Below are positions 1 through 4,881 of a DNA stretch of 6,080 nt, piece by piece. The stretch is taken from assembly GCA_016208645.1 (NCBI GenBank), contig JACQXP010000212.1, positions 1-6,080 on the forward strand, given 5' to 3'. Source of the stretch: Candidatus Methylomirabilota bacterium. GTDB lineage: Bacteria > Methylomirabilota > Methylomirabilia > Methylomirabilales > 2-02-FULL-66-22. Every line of letters starts with the position of its first letter. Position 1 is the first letter of the stretch. The translations under genes were made by a program, and so were the position numbers. Under the pieces are notes generated by a model. That model made no database searches and was not told where the DNA came from. It was given only the letters and a program-made list of their open reading frames with translations.

Positions 1-254
1 TCATCCGCCTCCAGTTGATTCTCGATCATGACATGGGCCGTGATGTGCAGGTAGGGATTCACGCCCTCGACTTCATACGGGACCGGCCCCACGACGTCAC
101 TGAACTCCCATGCGTTGTGATACTCGGGATGCGCCTGCATGGCGTCTGCGAAGCGTTTTTCCTCGGGAGTGAGGGCTCGCCCTTGCTTCACCGCCTCCCA
201 GATCCGATGAAAGTTCTCCCGGCTGGCTTGTCGGAGCTGATCGAAGTGACCCAC
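1..254 (-). CDS. DUF1841 family protein, 3' end outside window
   Basis: The visible part gives 84 codons starting MGHFDQLRQASRENFHRIWE. It continues through EKRFADAMQAHPEYH to a conserved end with NPYLHITAHVMIENQLEAD. The ending N-P-(Y/F)-L-H-x-x-x-H-x-x-I-x-x-Q-L, together with the His-Pro-Glu-Tyr-His in the middle, is characteristic of DUF1841, a small family of unknown function best known from proteobacteria. The start is the GTG at 254-252: a near-perfect Shine-Dalgarno (GGAAAGGAGG, 270-261) lies 6 bases upstream, and no ATG sits at a suitable place. The gene is the last visible one of the archease-to-gpsA gene string and begins 56 bases after gpsA stops, so it is probably co-transcribed. 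Nothing in the sequence tells its function. The last residues lie beyond the left edge. Confidence 0.8.
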   Translation of the reverse strand, partial: MGHFDQLRQASRENFHRIWEAVKQGRALTPEEKRFADAMQAHPEYHNAWEFSDVVGPVPYEVEGVNPYLHITAHVMIENQLEAD

Positions 255-274
255 AAGGCCCCTCCTTTCCCTTT

Positions 275-290
275 CCTGCTAGGAAGCAGG
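275..290 (-). other. Small hairpin in the gpsA-DUF1841 gap
   Basis: A perfect 6-bp stem (CCTGCT/AGCAGG) with a 4-base loop lies between the gpsA stop and the Shine-Dalgarno of the DUF1841 gene, which begins 5 bases further on. No T-run follows on the minus strand, so it is not a standard terminator. It could affect ribosome access to the downstream gene, or be chance in GC-rich DNA. Confidence 0.3.
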
Positions 291-310
291 GAGGCCTGCT
301 CCGGGAGGCT

Positions 311-1339
311 TCAGTCGCCCTCGAACCGCAACTCCCGCGTCATCAGTTCTACGACGGCCTCGCGGGGATCCTGGCCCTCGAACAGCACCCGGTGCACGGC
401 GCGGCAGATGGGCATCTCCACCCCGTGGCGCTCCGCCAGGGCCACGGTGGAGCGGCAGGTATTCACCCCTTCCGCCACCGCCTGGGTGCTGGCCAGGTGG
501 TCTGCCAGCCGCGTTCCCCTGGCCAGGGCCAGCCCCACGCTGCGATTGCGCGAGAGATCGCTGGTGCAGGTGAGGAGCAGGTCGCCCATCCCGGCCAGGC
601 CGGCGAAGGTGCCCGCCCGCGCCCCCATGGCCACGCCCAGCCTGGTGATCTCGGCCAGGCCCCGGGTGAGCAGGGCCGCCCGCGCGTTGGGCCCGAGGGC
701 CAGGCCGTCCACCACGCCCGCAGCGATCGCGATGACGTTCTTCACCGCACCGGCCAGCTCCACCCCCAGGGGGTCGGTGCCCGCATAGACCCGGAGGGTG
801 TTTCCGCTCAGCGCCTGCTGGACGGCGCGAGCCACCTCGCCATCCTCGGCCGCGGCGACGATGGCGGTCGGGCGCCCGGCAATGACCTCGCGGGCAAAGC
901 TGGGGCCCGACAGCACGGCGAGCCGGGGATGATGGGCGGGCGGCAGCACCTCTTGCATGATCCGGGACATGGTGCGGAGGCCCTGGACCTCGATCCCCTT
1001 CGTCGCGCTCACCACCAGGGACCCCGGCTCGAGGTGAGGACGGGCCTGGACCAGGACGGCTCGAAACGCGTGGGACGGCACGACGAAGATGACCAGCCGC
1101 TGCCCGGCGAGCGCGGTTGCGAGAGCAGGCGTGGGGTGGACGGCCGGGGGAATCCGGACACCGGGGAGATACGGGGCATTTTCCCGAATCCGCTCCATCT
1201 CTGCGGCCAGGGGCGCCTCGAAGACCCAGAGGCGGACGCGCGCATATCGCTCCGCCAGGACCACGGCCAGGGCGGTCCCCCAGGCACCCGCCCCGATCAC
1301 CGCTACCGATTCCAGGGGTGCGTCGTGATCGGCCGTCAT
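311..1339 (-). CDS. gpsA: Glycerol-3-phosphate dehydrogenase [NAD(P)+]
   Basis: This cytoplasmic enzyme reduces dihydroxyacetone phosphate to sn-glycerol 3-phosphate, the backbone for phospholipid synthesis. The 342-residue product has the family's usual length. The N-terminal Rossmann motif is GAGAWGTALA (residues 16-25); SATKGIE follows at 111-117 and LSGPSFAREV at 143-152. The C-terminal helical domain carries AGAVKNVIAIAAG (196-208; K200 matches the catalytic lysine), NARAALLTRGLAE (218-230) and AGMGDLLLTCTSDLSRNR (249-266). I chose the ATG at 1339 because the family begins just before the nucleotide-binding glycine motif, and because this ATG overlaps the TGA of the upstream gene as ATGA, typical of translational coupling. 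The same frame stays open up to 1801, but those extra 154 residues are Arg/Gly/Pro-rich off-frame translation of the upstream gene after residue 45 and should not be part of GpsA. Confidence 0.96.
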   Translation of the reverse strand: MTADHDAPLESVAVIGAGAWGTALAVVLAERYARVRLWVFEAPLAAEMERIRENAPYLPGVRIPPAVHPTPALATALAGQRLVIFVVPSHAFRAVLVQARPHLEPGSLVVSATKGIEVQGLRTMSRIMQEVLPPAHHPRLAVLSGPSFAREVIAGRPTAIVAAAEDGEVARAVQQALSGNTLRVYAGTDPLGVELAGAVKNVIAIAAGVVDGLALGPNARAALLTRGLAEITRLGVAMGARAGTFAGLAGMGDLLLTCTSDLSRNRSVGLALARGTRLADHLASTQAVAEGVNTCRSTVALAERHGVEMPICRAVHRVLFEGQDPREAVVELMTRELRFEGD

Positions 1340-1723
1340 CCGTCCCGCGCCCCCTCGTCCCCGTTGCCGGGAGAACCCTTGCGATATTCCTCCAGGTCGA
1401 TGGCCAGCCCGAGGAGCTCCGGGTCGCTCACGTCCAGCCCGTACGTCTCCAGGACAGTCAGGATCAGGGCCTTCGCCAGATCGCCCACTGCGGGATCGCG
1501 CAGGAGCGCGATCAGCGGCTCCACGGGGCGGGGATCGCCCCAGGCCTTCAGGGCCTGCGTCGCCACGGCGAGGAGCGTCTCGTCCTCCGATCGCCGCCTC
1601 ACCGGCGGCCAGGAGTTGGCGAACCTCCGCATCCACCTCGGCGTCGGTCAGGTCCTGGCCCCGTAGCTCTTCCAGCCGCTCGCGGGCCTGCCGTGCTGCA
1701 TGCCCCTGCTCGGAACCGGCCAT
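1336..1723 (-). pseudogene. Small helical (HEAT-like) protein, frameshifted in this sequence
   Basis: Two minus-strand frames together make one plausible protein. The first starts at the ATG at 1723 behind a GAGGTG ribosome site and reads MAGSEQGHAARQARERLEEL, on through DAEVRQLLAAGEAAI. The second, shifted by one base, reads EDETLLAVATQALKAWGDPR, then PVEPLIALLRDPAVGDLAKA, and ends with YRKGSPGNGDEGARDG at the TGA at 1338-1336. Joined, they give about 128 residues, mostly helical; the part GDPRPVEPLIALLRD resembles a HEAT-repeat helix pair. The switch lies around 1584-1612, and one surplus base (or two missing) would explain it. Beyond that point the first frame gives only Arg/Gly/Pro-rich translation that runs on into gpsA. 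The stop overlaps the gpsA start by 4 bases, an arrangement that supports the second frame as the real gene end. Whether the shift is a sequencing error, a real mutation or programmed is undecided. I do not recognise a named family, and no function can be assigned. Confidence 0.7.
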
Positions 1724-1737
1724 GGCCACCTCACGCC

Positions 1738-1765
1738 GATTTCGGATTGCGGATTGGCCATTGTC
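1738..1765. repeat. Degenerate heptamer tandem repeat
   Basis: Four 7-base units in register on the plus strand, beginning GATTTCG and GATTGCG and ending with GATTGGC and CATTGTC. The array is more AT-rich than its surroundings and lies directly upstream of the ribosome site of the frameshifted gene. The ATTGGCCATTG stretch also occurs in the heptamer array near 2714-2724, so the two arrays appear related. Confidence 0.55.
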
Positions 1766-1767
1766 GT

Positions 1768-1784
1768 GTCCGCCTCCGGCGGAC
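1768..1784. repeat. Perfect 7-bp inverted repeat
   Basis: GTCCGCC and GGCGGAC are separated by TCC, giving a 7-bp GC-rich stem with a 3-base loop in the gap between the selenoprotein stop (1798) and the next start (1723). No T-run follows on the minus strand, so it is more likely a REP-like palindrome or an mRNA-stabilising hairpin than an intrinsic terminator. Confidence 0.5.
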
Positions 1785-1797
1785 CAGGCTAGACCTC

Positions 1798-2016
1798 TCA
1801 CCCGCCTCCGTCGAATCCGATGATGACTTTGCCACCCTCCACGATGACCGGGACGGTGCGCTCGCCCTTGGAGAGCTGAAGCATCTGCTTCATCCCCGCC
1901 GCGTCCTGGGTCACGTTGATGTACCGAAAGGAAACCTTTCGCTTGCCGTACTCCTCCCGGGCGGCAGAGGTATAGGGTCAGGTATCCTTGCCGAAGATCA
2001 GCACCGTCTCAGCCAT
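1798..2016 (-). CDS. Uxx-star family glutaredoxin-like selenoprotein (in-frame UGA = Sec13)
   Basis: Read with UGA as selenocysteine (U), the frame gives 72 residues: MAETVLIFGKDTUPYTSAAR, then EEYGKRKVSFRYINVTQDAA, then GMKQMLQLSKGERTVPVIVE and a Gly-rich end GGKVIIGFDGGG. The UGA is at 1980-1978. The layout is that of a short glutaredoxin/thioredoxin fold: strand 1 (residues 5-10), U-P-Y-T (13-16) where glutaredoxins have C-P-Y-C, strand 2 (28-35), the T-V-P cis-proline (54-56) and a final strand ending GFDGGG. This matches the Uxx-star glutaredoxin-like (seleno)protein family. No cysteine is present, so Sec13 would be the only redox residue; the resolving position is Thr16. The ATG at 2016 has AAGGAGA (2031-2025) 8 bases upstream. 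It lies 30 bases after archease and is probably in the same operon. A redox role is inferred from the fold; the substrate is unknown. The alternative, a gene broken by a stop mutation, is less likely because the UGA falls exactly on the nucleophile position. Expression requires SelA, SelB, selC tRNA and SelD, none of which is in this window. Confidence 0.88.
1925..1941 (-). promoter_or_regulatory. Perfect hairpin inside the selenoprotein gene
   Basis: The coding strand holds CGAAAGG, TTT, CCTTTCG: a perfect 7-bp stem with a 3-base loop starting 36 bases after the UGA. It lies in the codons for the segment around KRKVSFR. It may support recoding or form a lower element of a SECIS structure. 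However, it is further from the UGA than typical bacterial SECIS loops and lacks a guanine loop. Confidence 0.4.
1945..1965 (-). promoter_or_regulatory. Candidate bacterial SECIS hairpin downstream of the UGA
   Basis: In the mRNA, GCCG (1965-1962) can pair with CGGC (1948-1945), and CC (1961-1960) with GG (1954-1953). This leaves an apical loop CGGGA with G in second position and a 4-base bulge. The apical loop starts 19 bases after the UGA, within the spacing usual for bacterial SECIS elements read by SelB. The fold was drawn by eye and other pairings exist (CCTC at 1970-1967 with GAGG at 1956-1953), so this is tentative. Confidence 0.4.
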
Positions 2017-2046
2017 CCGTCCGCTCTCCTTCCCTTGACTCGTCCG

Positions 2047-2472
2047 TCAGACGTCTACGACGATCTGCGCCTCCCAGCCTCCCGCCGTGGGTGATATCTG
2101 GAGCAGGTGATAGGTGGCTGCCTTCACGTGCCCCACCAGGGCGTGACGCGCTCGGTCCACCCGCTCCCCCCACACCTCGGCCTCCAGCGTCGTGTCCGTA
2201 AGCTCTTTGATCGCAAACTCGGCGGCCACGAACTCTTCTGCCTCGTAGAGGTACAGGAGTTCGTTGAGCCACGCGACCAGCAGGGTTTCGCGATCACCCG
2301 CCTCGGCCCTCACCGGAAGCATCTCCTGAAGGCGCGCCGTCCCCGGCTCCACCATCAGGCTCCACATCCCTCGGGCCGCGTTGACGAACACCTCGGGCAG
2401 GTCCCGCCCCCAGGCCCGGATCCCCTTGTCCGCGGTGACCGCGAAGATCTCGAACCCGGTCTCGTCACGCAT
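2047..2472 (-). CDS. Archease
   Basis: Archease is a small cytoplasmic protein that activates the RNA ligase RtcB by speeding guanylylation and allowing multiple turnover. From the ATG the protein has 141 residues, the family's usual size. Counting from the GTG at 2478 instead (143 residues), the marks are VTADKGIRAWG (14-24) with the family's conserved Asp17, LLVAWLNELLYLYEAEEF (66-83), HVKAATYHLLQI (117-128) with conserved Lys119, and the C-terminal VVDV with Asp142. These acidic and lysine residues match those known to bind metal and act in archease. The family's usual His in H-T-A-D is Val here. Either the GTG at 2478 or the ATG at 2472 could be the start; neither has a clear Shine-Dalgarno. 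A possible -10 box ends only 6 bases upstream of the GTG, so the mRNA may be nearly leaderless. It is the first gene of the string leading to the selenoprotein and gpsA; no rtcB is in the window. Confidence 0.92.
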   Translation of the reverse strand: MRDETGFEIFAVTADKGIRAWGRDLPEVFVNAARGMWSLMVEPGTARLQEMLPVRAEAGDRETLLVAWLNELLYLYEAEEFVAAEFAIKELTDTTLEAEVWGERVDRARHALVGHVKAATYHLLQISPTAGGWEAQIVVDV

Positions 2473-2484
2473 GGCCACGCAGGC

Positions 2485-2513
2485 ACTATACCATGGCTCG
2501 CACCGGTCGGGAA
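2485..2513 (-). promoter_or_regulatory. Possible extended -10 promoter for the archease operon
   Basis: TATAGT (2490-2485) is preceded by TGG, giving the extended -10 pattern TGnTATAnT. A weak -35 candidate TTCCCG (2513-2508) is 17 bases further upstream. Transcription would begin near 2478, at or within a few bases of the archease start, which agrees with the lack of a ribosome-binding site. This is a consensus match read by eye only. Confidence 0.4.
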
Positions 2514-2560
2514 GCGCCTGCCGGATTCAACCCGAACAGTGCAGTTCGACCGCAAAGCAC

Positions 2561-2620
2561 CTGCCCGCTGCTCCGCTCTGCCTGCCCGCGCTGACTTGGC
2601 AGGCGGGGCAGGCGGGCGCG
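2561..2620. repeat. 60-base GC-rich imperfect hairpin flanked by AAGCAC repeats
   Basis: The arms 2563-2582 and 2598-2617 pair over 20 positions with 15 Watson-Crick and 3 G-T pairs, around a 15-base loop. AAGCAC stands directly on both sides (2555-2560 and 2621-2626), and the outer flanks CGCAAAGCAC and GCACGCAAAGG look like a single sequence split open. This resembles a small palindromic element with a target duplication. It lies downstream of the permease gene but is not followed by a T-run on the minus strand, so terminator function is doubtful. Confidence 0.5.
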
Positions 2621-2690
2621 AAGCACGCAAAGGAACCCCCGTATTCAAAAATTTTCGGGTTCAATGGCACACGGACGACGCCAGCCAACT

Positions 2691-2736
2691 GGTCACTGGT
2701 CACCAATTGGTCATTGGCCATTGGTCAGTGGTCATT
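2691..2736. repeat. Heptamer tandem repeat overlapping the permease stop codon
   Basis: Six units of the pattern GGTCANT-like (for example GGTCACT, GGTCATT, GGCCATT) with a 4-base AATT interruption at 2705-2708, which also creates the 10-bp palindrome ACCAATTGGT (2702-2711). The last unit includes the TGA stop of the permease gene (2734-2732). The array is AT-richer than neighbouring DNA and related to the array at 1738-1765. Heptamer repeats of this general kind are known as STRR sequences in cyanobacteria; relatedness to those is not claimed. Confidence 0.65.
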
Positions 2737-3964
2737 CATACCGCAGGGCTTCGATGGGATCCAGGAAGGCGGCCTTGTGGGCGGGATAGTAGCCGAAGAA
2801 GATTCCGATGAGTGCCGAAGAGCCGAAGGCGACCGCGATGGTCCCCGGGGTGATCAGCGTGGACCAGCGGGCCAGCATGGCGATGAGGGTCGAGCCGCCC
2901 ACGCCCAGGAGGATCCCCAGGATCCCGCCGATGAGGGCCAGCGTCACCGCCTCGATCAGGAACTGGCCGAGGATGTCCCGGCTGCGGGCCCCCACCGCCA
3001 TCCGGAGGCCGATCTCCCGCGTCCGCTCCGTCACCGACACCAGCATGATATTCATGATCCCGATGCCGCCGACCAGGAGGGAGACTGATGCAATCGCGCC
3101 CAGGAGCAACGTCATGGTCCGGCTGCTCTCCTCCTGGGCGGCGAAGGTCTCGGCCAGGTTCCGGACCTGGAAGTCGTTCTCCTGGTCCGGCTGGATCCGA
3201 TGGCGCTGCCGCAGGAGGGCGGTCACCTGATCCTGGACCTCCTGCATGAACTCCGGGGAGGTCACCTTGATGTGAATCACGCCGACAAAGCGCGCGTTGG
3301 CCTGGCTCACCCCCAGGACGCGCTTCTTGGCGGTGCTGAGGGGGATGACGACGAGATCGTCCTGGTCCTGTCCCCAACTGGACTGGCCCTTCCGCGCGAG
3401 AATGCCGACGACCGTGAAGGGGACCTTCTTGACGCGGATGATCTGGCCGATGGGGTCCCCGTCGCCGAACAGGTTCTCCCTCACCGTCTGCCCGAGGATC
3501 ACCACCTTGGTCGCGCCGTCCATGTCCTCTGGGGTGAAGAACCTGCCATCCGCCAGCTCCCAATCCCGGGCCTCCAGGAAATCCGGCGTGGTGCCCTGGA
3601 CGATCGTGGACCAGTTCTGGTTCCCGAAGACCACCTGGGCGGTCCCCCGCATGGACCCGCCCGCGGTCTGGACGCCGGGCACCTCCAGGGCGATGGCCCT
3701 GGCGTCCTCCTCCGTCAGGGTGAGCGTGGACCCGTGCCCCATGCGCAGCCCCCCGCTGGTGGCGCTGCCCGGCAGGACGATGATCAGGTTGGACCCGATG
3801 CTGGCGATCTGCTCCGAGATGCGGTTGGCCGCCCCGCTCCCCACCGCCACCATGGCGATGACCGCCCCCACGCCGATGATGATCCCCAGCATCGTCAGGA
3901 CGGATCGCAGCTTGTTGACCCGCAAGGCCCGCAGGGCGATCCTGACGCTGGCAAAGAGGTACAT
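2732..3964 (-). CDS. MacB-type ABC transporter permease (FtsX family)
   Basis: This inner-membrane subunit of a tripartite exporter couples ATP hydrolysis to movement of its periplasmic domain. The 410-residue protein has the MacB layout without a fused ATPase: an N-terminal helix with the typical LRVNKLRSVLTMLGIIIGVG (residues 14-33), then a large periplasmic MacB core domain (about 44-280). That domain carries LIIVLPGS (60-67), the WELADGRFFTPED segment (135-147) and LGQTVRENLFG (157-167). The FtsX domain follows with membrane segments near 284-308, 334-360 and 374-392. The MNIMLVSVTERTREIGLRMA stretch (304-323) is the coupling helix region facing the ATPase, and the end AAFLDPIEALRYE is typical. 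The start is ATG with AAGGGA 6 bases upstream. The gene follows the ATPase gene by 75 bases. Substrate cannot be predicted; macrolides, lipoproteins, peptides or siderophores are handled by relatives. Confidence 0.95.
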   Translation of the reverse strand: MYLFASVRIALRALRVNKLRSVLTMLGIIIGVGAVIAMVAVGSGAANRISEQIASIGSNLIIVLPGSATSGGLRMGHGSTLTLTEEDARAIALEVPGVQTAGGSMRGTAQVVFGNQNWSTIVQGTTPDFLEARDWELADGRFFTPEDMDGATKVVILGQTVRENLFGDGDPIGQIIRVKKVPFTVVGILARKGQSSWGQDQDDLVVIPLSTAKKRVLGVSQANARFVGVIHIKVTSPEFMQEVQDQVTALLRQRHRIQPDQENDFQVRNLAETFAAQEESSRTMTLLLGAIASVSLLVGGIGIMNIMLVSVTERTREIGLRMAVGARSRDILGQFLIEAVTLALIGGILGILLGVGGSTLIAMLARWSTLITPGTIAVAFGSSALIGIFFGYYPAHKAAFLDPIEALRYE

Positions 3965-3984
3965 ACACTTCCCTTCTGGACGGG

Positions 3985-4024
3985 CCGCGGGGCCCGGACG
4001 ACCGACCCCGGGCCGGACCCGCGG
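3985..4024. repeat. Strong GC-rich hairpin between ATPase and permease genes
   Basis: The arm 3985-3997 (CCGCGGGGCCCGG) pairs fully with 4008-4013 plus 4018-4024. All 13 bases are paired, with a 4-base bulge (4014-4017) and a 10-base loop (3998-4007). It fills the gap between the two transporter genes. There is no T-run on the minus strand after it; the permease Shine-Dalgarno follows shortly. An mRNA-stabilising or processing role, adjusting the ATPase to permease ratio, is an inference. Confidence 0.55.
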
Positions 4025-4039
4025 CAGATTTCGCAGCGG

Positions 4040-4765
4040 TCAGGCCAGGGCCGCCATCTCGCTCATCGCGTTCCGCGGCGTCCCCACCCGTTCGTCCTTC
4101 AGGATGCGGCCGTCCCGGAACAGGATCGTCCGGGAAGTGTAGGCCGCGATGTCCGCTTCATGAGTTACGAGGACCACGGTGATGCCGTTTTCCCGATTGA
4201 GCCGCTGGAAGATCGCCAGGATCTCCACGCTGGTTCGCGAATCCAGATTCCCCGTCGGCTCGTCGGCCAGCAGGATCGCGGGATCGTTGATCAGGGCGCG
4301 GGCGATGGCTACCCGCTGCTGCTGCCCGCCCGAGAGCTGGTTCGGATGGTGGTGCTCCCTCCCCTGGAGACCCACCTGTTGCAGCCGCGCCTGGGCCCGT
4401 GCGTGCCGTTCCCGGGCCGAGGCGCCGTTGTACAGGAGGGGTAACTCGACGTTCTCCTGCGCGGTGGTCCGCGGCAGCAGATTGAACGTCTGGAAGACGA
4501 AGCCGAGCTTCCGGTTGCGGATCCGGGCGAGTTGATCCCGGTTCATCTCGCCGACGTTCTGCCCGTCCAGGCGGTAGATCCCGGAGGTCGGCCTGTCCAG
4601 GCAGCCCAGGATGTTCATGAAGGTGGACTTGCCCGAGCCCGAGGGGCCCATGATGGCCACGAACTCCCCGGCCGAGAGAGACACGTTCACACCCCGAAGG
4701 GCCTCCACGGCCACCTCGCCCATCTGGTAGATCTTCGTGAGGCCGTCTACTTCAATCAGCGCCAT
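4040..4765 (-). CDS. ABC transporter ATP-binding protein (LolD/MacB type)
   Basis: This is the cytoplasmic nucleotide-binding subunit that powers the MacB-type permease encoded next. All ATPase motifs are intact in 241 residues: Walker A GPSGSGKST (40-48), Q-loop Gln92 in FVFQTFNLLP, signature LSGGQQQRVA (144-153), Walker B ILLADE (164-169) followed by PTGNLDS, and the H-loop His202 in LVTHE. The opening MALIEVDGLTKIYQMGEVAV and the QTFNLLPRTTAQENVELPLL region are typical of the LolD/MacB/FtsE branch, which works with FtsX-type permeases. The 241-residue length fits a stand-alone ATPase, in contrast to E. coli MacB, where it is fused to the permease. The ATG at 4765 has only a weak GGAA upstream. 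It lies 116 bases after the adaptor gene, with an inverted repeat filling that gap. Confidence 0.96.
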   Translation of the reverse strand: MALIEVDGLTKIYQMGEVAVEALRGVNVSLSAGEFVAIMGPSGSGKSTFMNILGCLDRPTSGIYRLDGQNVGEMNRDQLARIRNRKLGFVFQTFNLLPRTTAQENVELPLLYNGASARERHARAQARLQQVGLQGREHHHPNQLSGGQQQRVAIARALINDPAILLADEPTGNLDSRTSVEILAIFQRLNRENGITVVLVTHEADIAAYTSRTILFRDGRILKDERVGTPRNAMSEMAALA

Positions 4766-4783
4766 GGTGAATTCCGAATTTGG

Positions 4784-4869
4784 AACCGCAAATGAACGCC
4801 AATGAACACAAATCTTTTTTCCGATCCCCCCATGAGGTCATTTGCGTTCATTTGCGTTCATCTGCGGTT
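4784..4869. repeat. Inverted repeat built of TGAACGCAAA decamers
   Basis: The arms 4784-4813 and 4840-4869 are 30 bases each and complementary at 27 positions, around a 26-base spacer. Each arm is itself about two and a half copies of the decamer TGAACGCAAA (or its complement TTTGCGTTCA). The element nearly fills the gap between the adaptor and ATPase genes and is much AT-richer than both. On the minus strand the spacer carries an A-run rather than a T-run, so it is not a simple terminator. It looks like an inserted repeat element that now forms a large hairpin inside an operon transcript. Confidence 0.75.
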
Positions 4870-4881
4870 GCATTGCTTTTC

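Noticed and set aside
392..1666. Long plus-strand open frame opposite gpsA (424 codons)
   Set aside because: Its translation is rich in Gly, Arg, His and Pro with no domain, and it lies antisense to a clear gpsA; an effect of GC-rich codon positions.
311..1801. A single 496-residue protein with a long N-terminal extension on GpsA
   Set aside because: The residues after the first 45 codons of the small gene are off-frame, while another frame there reads as protein and ends in an ATGA overlap with gpsA.
1798..2016. Pseudogene broken by a TGA stop
   Set aside because: The TGA falls exactly on the active-site nucleophile of a family known to use selenocysteine, and the rest of the frame is intact.
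2533..2548. CGAAC-N6-GTTCG dyad resembling a Gram-positive-type LexA box
   Set aside because: The LexA box of that type has a 4-base spacer, and no SOS gene is near; a 5-bp dyad is easily chance.
2561..2620. Intrinsic terminator for the exporter operon
   Set aside because: The hairpin is strong, but no T-run follows in the direction of transcription.
2736..3968. 410-codon minus-strand frame overlapping the permease gene
   Set aside because: Same strand but different frame from the MacB-type permease; its translation is Gly/Arg/His-rich without any domain.
3200..4444. Long plus-strand open frame opposite the permease and ATPase genes
   Set aside because: Spans two well-supported minus-strand genes and their gap, has no recognisable motif and low-complexity composition.
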